64,000 nt of DNA from Solen grandis (taxonomy: Eukaryota; Mollusca; Bivalvia; Adapedonta; Solenidae). Where the stretch lies: contig CM037781.1 of the NCBI GenBank assembly GCA_021229015.1, positions 64,964,839 through 65,028,838 on the forward strand. The letters run 5' to 3'. The notes beneath the pieces are model-generated. The model was not told where the DNA came from. It saw only the letters and a list, made by a program, of their open reading frames with translations, and searched no databases. This document shows, piece by piece, positions 22,474 through 30,440 of the stretch (its first letter is position 1; every line of letters begins with the position of its first letter). A program made the position numbers and the translations under genes.

Positions 22474-22853
22474 TGCTTTGGTCCCGTTCCATCGAAGCAG
22501 GGTAAGAATGATGGTGCCCCCAAGGAAACCTCCACTGTATCAATGTTTAGGGTATCAATGTATATGTACCACACGTCAGAGATCAGGTTGCGTAGCAGGT
22601 TGTAAATGGCAAAAATCCGTTGAATGACCAAACTTTTATAGCTGCTTGGAATATCACGCTCTCGTACATCACTAAAGATATCATAAACTTGGTTTAAACA
22701 GGAGGGATCCTCCATCGTCTGGTGAAATATTCTGTTTCCAATGCGCTGTGCCCAAGTAAAAAATAACTCGTTGCAAAATGCAGCAGGTTTCTTATTAGCT
22801 TCAACTAGATGTCTGTAGATCATCTGTTGCATTTCTACTGGTTGAGTGTTCAT
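22470..22853 (-). CDS. small helical protein, unknown function
   Basis: 127 codons from ATG at 22853 (MNTQPVEMQQMIYRHLVEAN), stop at 22470, beginning 62 bp after the end of PolB on the same strand and just overlapping the next basic-protein frame. Includes FCNELFFTWAQRIGNRIFHQ and LVIQRIFAIYNLLRNLI. It looks mostly alpha-helical, with no recognised motif or signal peptide. An upstream extension of the frame exists but overlaps PolB, so I prefer the 22853 start. The C-terminal end may be altered by a frameshift, since the overlapping frame carries a plausible hydrophobic segment. Function not known. Confidence 0.5.
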   Translation of the reverse strand: MNTQPVEMQQMIYRHLVEANKKPAAFCNELFFTWAQRIGNRIFHQTMEDPSCLNQVYDIFSDVRERDIPSSYKSLVIQRIFAIYNLLRNLISDVWYIYIDTLNIDTVEVSLGAPSFLPCFDGTGPKQ

Positions 22854-22914
22854 CGTGAATCTCCGTATGTTTCCACCACCGTTCAGGCTATGCACACGAT
22901 CACAAGCCAACTGG

Positions 22915-25900
22915 TTATGAAGGTTGGTAACCGTACGGCACTGTCTTATATTTGTCCACGACCACGCGTTTTGTATACACCGAGCGGAACGTCTTGGTCT
23001 GTGTCTCACTGATCACTTTGCGATTTCTATGTCTCTTGATTCGGGATTCATATTCGATGACAGTTTTGTAATGTTCGCGATCTTGTACACACTCGACCAT
23101 AGTTTTAAAATTGACTTTCTGACTAGCATTGTAGTCCAAAGTGATGCCTTTTACTTTGCATTTCTGATGTCGATTTCCTTTTTCATCGATATATTCATAC
23201 CCTATATTTTTTTGGCCCTAATGCCACGAATTTGACAATGCGTCCATGTGGTACTTCATCCGTCCACTTTCCCAACTGACTATCTTCAATTGGAATGTTG
23301 TACTTGTCAGGGTCATAGATGTACATACAACTGTCTGTGTCAAAATACAGTACCCGATCTCCAAGTTTTTCCAACTGGGTGTAAAGTTCAAGTCGAGCAT
23401 AGACGTAACGAAGGCAGCTACCACTGGATTTGAAGATGAATGGGGCTGTATTGCGTCTGTTTCATCCGAGTAATTCACAACATGAAGTTGTCATGATCGA
23501 AAATCTCGGCAAACTGCACAGTGACATGACGGTCGGAGAGTAGGTCATACAACCGGTTCACCTTAGTCACATACTCAGCCTTGGTTTGAACATTGTTTTG
23601 CGCATTCTTACCCCACAAGCAATTCAACATGGTTTTGGCAAACGCTCTTTTTCCTTTGTTCTTTTTCACGTTGTCGAGCCAGATACCCTCTATCTGAAAG
23701 TAATTCTGTTTGAAGCGGGCTTCATCATCTTCTGTTTTTTACCCAATTAGGGTAACCACTTGCTTCTTGTTTCAATTTCAAGTATTTGTTAATATACTGT
23801 TTATACACATCTTTACTCCATGTGTCCCAGTGCCAGATGTGGAAGACGTCTACCAATTGGTATCCTACCTCAAGAGCTTTGGCTATTTCCACATGGGTCC
23901 AGGTAACTGTCAACATGCGTTTGTACAGAGTGTGATTGCATTTTTCACACTCTTCCTCAGCACAGGTACGGCACAGTGTAAAGATCATTTTCTTGTTACA
24001 GTGAATAGGTAGGACTGGTAGCCACAGATCTTGTGGTGGCAATACACGACATTTGATGAGTCCCTTGTACATTCCAATGTTCTTTATATCAATCATCTCT
24101 TGACTAAAGATGTTGGGATGTCCCACGGGGTATGCTTTGTACTTGTTCACGAATGGATATGTCAGCATACTTGATTTCTTCCTTGGTGGTTGTATCCACT
24201 TCATGGTACAATTGAACGGTATGGTTCGTCCACCAACAAAGCATCCCGAGGTATAATAGGTTCTTGGAAGGGAAAGAAACGGTTCACAGTATCTCTGTAT
24301 TCTGGTTCAATCTTGCATTTCTGATCAAAGTCACATTCCCACATTACAACTGTGTTGTAACCTTGTTGTGCCAAGTCTTTCAGCCGAAATTTTGTGGCAT
24401 TGTATAACTGCTCCATAGTTTGAAGTGTGTAACCGTTCACACTGTCTCTCCTTGGGTAACATTTTGGACATCCGTGTGTCCAGCACCCCATGAATTCGTA
24501 TACGGTGTTCGTCTCTTTGTGGAATCCGTCAACGTAAAAGGGTCCAATTTGTACTTCACCTCCATTTAATGCATGGCGAATGTGCTTATTCTCAATGAAA
24601 GCAGTTGTTTCTATCCAACGAATCCCTTTGATTGAGTATCGAGTTTTGTTTGGATACCCGTCATCAGAGATTACAGCCAAGGTCTTTGGAGGCATTGAAT
24701 CTTTACGCCAAGCTTTGTTGCACACTTGAGCTAGAGTGGTCGCTTCCAGGAACGGATCAATTTGGTCACTGGCCAACAGTTCTTTCCTAAACTCTCCACA
24801 ACCTCGTCTCAAGATGTCCACATCTGATTTGCAGTACTTTTGCATTTCTAACTGAAAGTGAAACACAGTCTTTTGTGCCACTTTTACATTGTACCATTTC
24901 AGAAACGCTTCTCTCTTGTCAGGTTTCATGCTGTTGGGTCTGTAAAAATGTACGGGGAGATAGTCTCCAATGTAGTCTTGGTATTCATCCGTGTAGGCAT
25001 AAAATGGAAACCATCCTTTTGCCATCTCAGTCAATCCAAACGTGTCGGGGAAATCGGACAAATGCATGTTGAGAAAACTCAGTGAGTCGATGAATCTCAC
25101 TTGATGGGCTTTCATCATTAGAATTTTGCTTCCATTCATGATCAATTCTGGTTTGACTGTATCATGTGTCAGTAAGTGCCTCAAAATGAACTGTGCATCG
25201 TATCCTTGTGAGTTGTGAGCAATCACTGTGGTACCTTTGTGACTGGATTGAAACAGCCATGCGCAAAATTCTGACAAAGTGTTGTTACCACGAAATATTT
25301 TTTCTCTAGGCTCATCCACAGCTTCGCATTTCTGACACGGGCTTTTCATGGATTGACATATACAGTCTCCACAAGCACGCTGAGCAACACAAAAGTTTGG
25401 TATATGTTCACCCAAATCAAATCGGCACTCAAAGTCAAAGAAGATGAAAGGTACAGTCGGTGACTTCATGTTCTCTGGTTCTTTGTACGTGGGGATATAA
25501 CACTTATGTTCTGCATCCACAACTATCTTGCAATACCTGCATTTCTTACTGCCAGGACAGAGATGGTTCTTCTTTGTGCCCACAACCATTTGACCACAGG
25601 TCTTGCAATTCCATACACTTTCACAGATGTTTTTTGTAGATTTTCCTGGTTTCGCTTTGTGCTGATCAAAACATTTCTGACTATGAAATGTTCTACCACA
25701 GTGACCACATGGAAAGAATCCTTCTTTTTGGCATAGTGTCGAGGCGTAACACAGACAAATGTTCTTGCACAAGTGAGCTTCTCTGTTGTTATAACCGTAG
25801 TAACAGTGTTCACAGAAGTAGCTGCATCCCAGGACACCAGTGATTGATGTAATGCAATCATAATGTTTATCATGATGATAAATGTGAATCACTTTGCTTT

Positions 25901-26715
25901 TGTCTGTCAGAGGTGGGTGATTGAACAACACGTCCATTTTCTCAAATTGTGGCCACACTTTGATCACATAGTCTGGATAAAGGTGGGTTTGAATCTTCTT
26001 GTATTCTTCTATACCACAAGGTTGATTTGGACTAATGCCCACACTATCTAACAATGTCTTGGCTTCTTGGCTTTGAAGTAATTTTGCAGATTGTCTCATC
26101 AAATTCCATCGCTTCTTCGGGGCTGTATCGTCCGTTTTATTGAGTTTACATATCCCTACCACAATTGATCGTGCCAAGCACATACTGTCGTGAGCATTGT
26201 CTATCTTTACCATACTTCGTTTGACTTTGGACATGTTCTCAATGCTCATGTGCGATCCAAACGTTCTCTTTCTTCTTCTTTCACCACCTCCCTCAGGCAT
26301 AATGACATGTGTCATTTCTAACTGAAGATGCCCGTCATGAATCTCAAACTTGTGGTTGCTTTGTGATACTTTCTCTATTTCGTTCAACAGCGTATCTCCT
26401 GAAATGTGTGTTGCATTCCCGAACGAAATGTGGATACCAAATGCTAGGTCAGGATGATTTATGGAGATACGAATTTGATCGTTGTCATTGACCGTGCTTC
26501 TCTGTATAATTGTTTCACCATGTCATTAAAAGTTGATGTGTAAATTCAAACGGTTTTTTATATCTTTCAAATGTAACATCGTACACGTGACCATTCGTTT
26601 TAAATTTTCTTGAAGTTCTCTGTGACCGTGGCTGTATGGAATAATATTCCCGTATATCACTCTTGGTCTTTTTTGCAGGTGGCTCATCATCGTTGCTTTC
26701 TTCACTACTCGACAT
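22915..26715 (-). pseudogene. polB: protein-primed type-B DNA polymerase, frameshifted
   Basis: Replicative DNA polymerase of Polinton/adintovirus-type elements, about 1,265 codons, read from ATG at 26715 (MSSSEESNDDEPPAKKTK) to 22915 (ending VVVDKYKTVPYGYQPS). The largest intact frame, 26387-24201 (728 codons), has a Cys-rich zinc-binding region (residues ~188-297), exonuclease motifs FFDFE (D318, E320), HNSQGYD (N392, D397) and YCKSD (D522), and an insert with EFMGCWTHGCPKC (~631-643). The polymerase part follows in 24204-23725, 23669-23475 (motif B, KRAFAKTMLNCLWGK) and a third frame holding motif C YFDTDS at about 23330-23347. Frame changes are at about 26515, 24200-24150, 23720, 23475 and 23400-23420, plus at least one more before 23139. 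Motif A is not readable in any single frame near 24150 and appears to lack several bases, so the enzyme is dead as written. Confidence 0.92.
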
Positions 26716-26850
26716 CGTTGTGATTATAAGTAAGTGAGCAAAGCTTTTTTATACATCTAAGCTCCGCCCACCTGATCTCAGGCCTATAAAGTGCGGTGTG
26801 ACCCGTCCACTTCATCACTCTCAAACCTGATTCAGACTGCTCTCTTCAGA
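26716..26850. promoter_or_regulatory. divergent promoter between polB and the zinc-knuckle gene
   Basis: A minus-strand TATAAAA (26753-26747) lies 32 bp before the polB ATG at 26715. A plus-strand TATAAA (26785-26790) lies about 60 bp before an ATG at 26851. Two TATA boxes back to back in 135 bp suggest a compact viral-style bidirectional promoter. Confidence 0.55.
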
Positions 26851-27338
26851 ATGACCTGCAATACATTTGAGTTCTGGTGAAAGGACAACTACAAGCTATC
26901 AGTGACAAGCTGATCAGACTAGAAACAGAAAGACATGTGACATGCTACCGCTGTCAGGAAAAGGGGCATTATGCATCAGTATGTACGAAGAAAGCACCTC
27001 AAACAGTACGGGTGTGCTACCGTTGTCATGAACCGGGACATTTTGTTTCTAATTGCCCAAAACCTGCAGTGTGCTACAGTTGTCACGAACAAGGCCACTT
27101 TGCATCCGCTTGTCCTAAGAAAGGGGTGAATAGTACTGTACCTACAGTAAACGCACAGGCGGACAGTGAAATGCAGAAAATGGACGTAGTTGAGACAGTG
27201 CCACAGACGGACAGTGATGTTGAGTTGCTAGAGGCTGTCTCTGAGTTGGAGAAACCTACCGTAAAGCCCAAGAAACGCAAGAGAAGCGTCAACACATGCA
27301 TCGTGTGTAACCGTCCAGCTAAGAAGCGAAAAATGTGA
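26851..27338 (+). CDS. triple CCHC zinc-knuckle protein (start probably frameshifted)
   Basis: The open frame begins at 26877 with GTG; 153 codons, stop at 27336-27338. Three C-x2-C-x4-H-x4-C knuckles: CYRCQEKGHYASVC (residues 23-36), CYRCHEPGHFVSNC (47-60) and CYSCHEQGHFASAC (66-79). An acidic linker follows, then a nuclear-localisation-like KPKKRKRS and a final C-x2-C (CIVCNRPAKKRKM). CCHC arrays bind single-stranded nucleic acid, as in CNBP and retroviral nucleocapsid; a role in genome or mRNA binding is inference. An ATG at 26851, placed as expected after the TATA box, is in another frame and hits a stop after nine codons, so a one-base indel near 26875 is likely. AATAAA lies at 27447-27452; no histone stem-loop follows on this strand. 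Confidence 0.8.
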
Positions 27339-27446
27339 CATTTTGAACACTAGACTCGAAAACAAAGTTGTGTTATGTTCATTATTTGCTGTATGACCCA
27401 CGTTTAATTAATTGTTGCTGTATGACACATGTTTGTTGTTAAACCC

Positions 27447-27452
27447 AATAAA
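27447..27452 (+). terminator. polyadenylation signal of the zinc-knuckle gene
   Basis: AATAAA 109 bp after the stop codon, preceded by two copies of TTGCTGTATGAC. An ordinary poly(A) signal, in contrast to the stem-loop ends of the two neighbouring genes. Confidence 0.6.
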
Positions 27453-27478
27453 AAATCATATGACAATTGTATTAGTAA

Positions 27479-27516
27479 TCCTTTCTACATCATTGAAATG
27501 GTCCTGAAAAGGACCG
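27479..27516 (-). terminator. histone-type 3' stem-loop with downstream element (membrane-protein gene)
   Basis: On the minus strand, GGTCCT-TTTC-AGGACC (27515-27500) is a perfect 6-bp stem with TTTC loop, preceded by AAC, starting 18 nt past the stop codon of the membrane-protein gene. The purine-rich GAAAGGA begins 15 nt after the stem (27485-27479). This matches replication-dependent histone mRNA 3' ends: stem-loop bound by SLBP, then a U7 snRNA-binding downstream element. Confidence 0.85.
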
Positions 27517-27533
27517 TTATTTTTGAGAAGTGT

Positions 27534-27847
27534 CTAGCACTCACTCAAATACAAATACCGCCAGTAATGCCTGCTGGCTTCTGGATATGCCAGGTTAAAC
27601 CCTGACAAATCCGGGTACAATGGCAAAGGGGGTAAACTCGGGTACAAGCTGACGCCCTCTTCCTTAATACCCTCTTCCTTGACTTCTACTTTCTTCTCCT
27701 TTCGTAACGCCTTCCTTGCACGTCGGAATAACTTACGAAGGAACTTCATGGTGAAGAATGAATACATACACAGCATTACACAATTTATAGTCAAGAAAAA
27801 GTAGGTTAGTAGGTCAATCCACTTCAGGTCAAGGCCGAACACATCAT
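27534..27847 (-). CDS. single-pass membrane protein with YPSL and YPDL motifs
   Basis: 102 codons, read from a GTG at 27842 to TAG at 27536-27534. An ATGATG just upstream (27847-27842) is in another frame, so the start has probably suffered an indel. N-terminal hydrophobic segment (residues ~8-30, IDLLTYFFLTINCVMLCMYS), then a strongly basic stretch (KFLRKLFRRARKALRKEKK), a Glu/Lys stretch, and YPSLPPLPLYPDL at residues 67-79. YPxL motifs are ALIX-binding late-domain motifs in retroviruses and other proteins; whether these act so is inference. Topology by the positive-inside rule would put the C-terminal tail in the cytoplasm. Diverges from the acidic-protein gene, and ends in a histone-type stem-loop. 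Not recognised as a named family. Confidence 0.7.
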
Positions 27848-27973
27848 TTTTTTATTGGATGAAAAATAACGTTCTCTGATTGGTGTGCGCCAACACTCGA
27901 TAAATAAAGTAGGTCAATCCAGTACTATAAAACAGTGCACATACTCTAAACTTTTATTATTCATGATTGAAAC
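27848..27973. promoter_or_regulatory. divergent promoter with CCAAT, E2F-like and TATA elements
   Basis: For the + gene, TATAAAA at 27926-27932 lies 42 bp before its ATG. Toward the minus gene there are CCAAT motifs at 27883-27879 and 27858-27854, and TTGGCGC at 27893-27887, which resembles an E2F site. The layout recalls compact divergent histone-gene promoters. Site functions are inferred from consensus only. Confidence 0.5.
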
Positions 27974-28312
27974 ATGAGACCGTACACACGTATGTCCACC
28001 ACAGACTTGCTAAAATTGTTCCTCGACAATCCCAGCTATGAGGAACTAGAGAGCGACCCAGACAGCTATCACGACCGAACTGAGGTGTATGATCAATATC
28101 TCAATCTTATAGAAAGGGGAGATCTCCCTAATTACCTGTCAGTTACCTTTGAAGATGTACCATCTACCCTACTACAACCGAGATGGGGACACAGACTGAA
28201 CTTCATAGGTGACAAGGATCTAACCCGTTGTCAATTGAATCTCCTTGCAGGATGGATGAAGAGATATGTGATGGGATGGGACAGTACAACGTGTGGTATG
28301 GACCACAATTAA
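27974..28312 (+). CDS. small acidic protein of unknown function, histone-type 3' end
   Basis: 112 codons from ATG at 27974, 42 bp after a TATA box, to TAA at 28310-28312. Begins MRPYTRMSTTDLLKLFLDNP, then an acidic stretch (SYEELESDPDSYHDRTEVYD), LIERGDLPNYLSVTFEDVPS and LNLLAGWMKRYVMGW. It is predicted soluble and partly helical; no signal peptide, membrane segment or known motif is seen and it is not a histone. A second frame from about 28228 is open past the stop, so the C terminus may be shifted. Its 3' end carries a perfect histone stem-loop 13 nt after the stop, and it is paired divergently with the YPDL membrane protein, which suggests shared timing of expression. Confidence 0.65.
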   Translation: MRPYTRMSTTDLLKLFLDNPSYEELESDPDSYHDRTEVYDQYLNLIERGDLPNYLSVTFEDVPSTLLQPRWGHRLNFIGDKDLTRCQLNLLAGWMKRYVMGWDSTTCGMDHN

Positions 28313-28322
28313 TAAGAAACAA

Positions 28323-28362
28323 AACGGCCCTTTTCAGGGCCAACCCAAATGTCTCGAAAGGA
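28323..28362 (+). terminator. histone-type 3' stem-loop with downstream element (acidic-protein gene)
   Basis: GGCCCT-TTTC-AGGGCC (28326-28341) is a perfect 6-bp stem with a TTTC loop, preceded by AAAAC and followed by AACCCA, very close to the metazoan histone consensus. GAAAGGA begins 15 nt after the stem (28356-28362), exactly the spacing of the opposite-strand copy. An AATAAA lies further on (about 28431), so poly(A) use remains possible. Confidence 0.88.
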
Positions 28363-28440
28363 CATTTTACAATTGTCAATCCTCCTTTAACTTACATAAC
28401 GTTAAGATGTGGTCCTCCTTTAACTAAGAAATAAAACATG

Positions 28441-28700
28441 ACGTCAAAATGACAATATTGCGTCATTGGAATGTTTGGTATGCATACTCTTTCTCTCTAT
28501 CAGATCTTAAGTCATCCTAGTTAGATCTAACAGGTAGGACATGTTTTTTATTACATTCAACATACGGTACCATAAATCTTTTTTCGTATATACTCAAGGT
28601 ACCATAAATTTTCGACTCGGTACCATAAATTTTCCCGGCCTTTTTTTTGGTACCGGGGTACCATACTGCCACCCTACACTACACTAATTTTTTAATTTTC
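28441..28700. repeat. short GGTACCATAAAT repeats beside the viral block
   Basis: GGTACCATAAAT at about 28566, 28598 and 28619, and GGTACC again near 28660. TGACGTCA occurs at 28440. No gene. This may be the ruined right edge of the element or a separate repeat. Confidence 0.5.
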
Positions 28701-29165
28701 CACAGAATTCGGTAGTCCCGTTAACGAATCACAAATTGATGACGTACTTGCAGATAAACAAATTGTGATTCGTTGACGGTTTTGAAAATTCAAATTATTT
28801 CCGAATACTTTCCAATGCAAAATGTAAACAATGAAAGTATTTTGACATCCATCCAAAATACTAAATAACATTTTCAATGTGTTAAAATGTTATTTTGCAG
28901 CAGCTATTATTACATACATCCTTTGTGAATCCGACCAGAATTGAAGGCTGTAGAGCGCGAACAAACTTTTGCAATTGACTTCAAATCTGACGTCATTGAA
29001 AATAATTGAATTTGAAAATTTAAACTTTTTTGTCGAGGCAATTTCATTTTAATGTTTCATTGACATTGGCAACATATTGAAATTAACTCTTGAAACGGGT
29101 TGGAAAAAGAAGTATAATAAGAATAATTAACATAACAAACCCTTTACGTTTTCCACAGGTTTGCG
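28700..29165 (-). repeat. further copy of the TGACGTCA/hairpin-ended repeat family
   Basis: GGCTGTAGAGCGCGAAC, TGACGTCA and GACATTGGCAACATATTGAA match the 17.5 and 21.0 kb copies, and the right end reads AACAAACCCTTTACGTTTTC then a GGAAAGCAG-type terminus. A local inverted repeat (GTTAACGAATCACAAATT against AATTGTGATTCGTTGAC) sits at about 28721-28777. Confidence 0.6.
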
Positions 29166-29186
29166 GAAAGCAGTAAAATATCCCCC

Positions 29187-29194
<8 letters not shown>

Positions 29195-29231
<37 letters not shown>
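29195..29231. repeat. (TA)n microsatellite
   Basis: Uninterrupted TA dinucleotides. Confidence 0.95.
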
Positions 29232-29235
<4 letters not shown>

Positions 29236-30440
29236 TTTCTTTTGGCAATATTATATTACTAACTAGATTATATATGCAAGATATACACAATCACGAACAG
29301 AGCCAGACAGTAGTTTCTGCAGTTTTTCGATTTTTCACCAAATGAATCAGTTTCATGTCAGAAAAATGAAAAGTATAGTCTGCAGTAAGTATTAACCATG
29401 TTTGTTTTAGTTGAACATTAATAGGGTAGAAATGCAACTACTTATAAAATTGTACCATTTCAAATACAAGTAAAAGAATAAAACACTACAGACATATTTA
29501 TCATCAGGACGAATTTATTGTATTTTATTTAAATTAAATTTTTCTTTTGAGTTGATTTGCTAAAAAGGTTTTTAAAACAACTTAGGCTTATCTTGCTCAG
29601 CACTTCCTAGGCTGGACCAATACTTTCATCTCAGAAAGACATGAAAACTTTCTGTCTAAATGGAAAATATTGCCGCTCTTCCTTGTTGAGTTAGATGTAA
29701 AATGCCATAGAATATGATTGAACCTCAGTAAGTTCCAATTAAAATACTCATTTAAAACGTGGAAAAATACGTATTTGTGCGACAGTTCAGTCAACAAATA
29801 AATGTGAAAAAAAATGAAATATTATTTATATATTTTTGGTATCTTGATATTCTGAACAACTACTGTTAGCCGTTCGGGGATGTTTTAACATTTCGGGAAA
29901 ATTACCTTTACCTTTACAATAAGGAATTTTCACGTCGTTTTTTAATTTGGTAAAATTGGTAAAATCTATATATAATCAGTTTTATAAACTCAAAATACCA
30001 TTTTTTTCTGCATATTACATCAAACTTGATAATTTAGTAGCCATTACTCTGGTCTATTTCTGTATGCCTTTTTTGTTTGAAGTGGTGTTTTTCTTCTGAA
30101 TTTCAGATTGGAAATTTAATTTAGAAATTCGGACAAAAGATACGTTTTTAGTAATGGGTACATGACCAAATAACAGCTAAATAAAAATGTCCCCCATAAA
30201 AAAATAAAAATAAAAATCCTGCAACGAATCAATAAATTGTCTACTAAACTTGATATTATGTATCGTATGCATAAATAGTACATGTATATATGTGTATATA
30301 TATTCATTTCTGTTGATAGATAGCCACAGGCTGATCACTGTAGCCACGCCTGTCTACAAGCTACAAGAAAGTCAAACTGGAAAATATGTCAGAAAGGAGA
30401 CATTGGCAGTCCAGCAACTACCAATGCCACCTTAAGAACT
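29232..30440. other. AT-rich stretch without a gene
   Basis: No coding or repeat structure stands out. Short open frames here have no recognisable protein character. Confidence 0.5.

Larger units (their letters stand above)
21236..28440. mobile_element. decayed endogenous adintovirus/Polinton-like DNA element (partial)
   Basis: A block of closely packed genes, less AT-rich than its surroundings, with a protein-primed type-B DNA polymerase and several small virus-like genes. Gene order by strand: broken LKGNVPLS-type protein (-), basic core-like protein (-), small helical protein (-), PolB (-), CCHC zinc-knuckle protein (+), YPDL membrane protein (-), acidic protein (+). PolB of this type, with its zinc-binding N-terminal part, is known from Polintons and adintoviruses. 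Capsid, penton, FtsK-type ATPase, adenain-like protease and integrase are absent, and no terminal inverted repeats were found, so it is a truncated, non-functional fragment. The left edge abuts a repeat terminus; the right edge is uncertain. Confidence 0.75.

Noticed and set aside
21932..22627. 231-codon + strand open frame with an Asp run
   Set aside because: Shadow of the basic core-like protein on the minus strand; the Asp run is the reverse reading of its Ser run.
24858..26491. Several + strand frames of 60-76 codons across polB
   Set aside because: Antisense shadows of the polymerase gene.
27974..28312. Captured histone gene, given its histone-type 3' end
   Set aside because: The protein is acidic, lacks any histone-fold signature or basic tail, and sits in a virus-like block.
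28228..28434. Second reading frame overlapping the end of the 112-codon gene
   Set aside because: It runs through the stem-loop and downstream element and begins inside the better-supported frame; noted only as a possible frameshifted tail.
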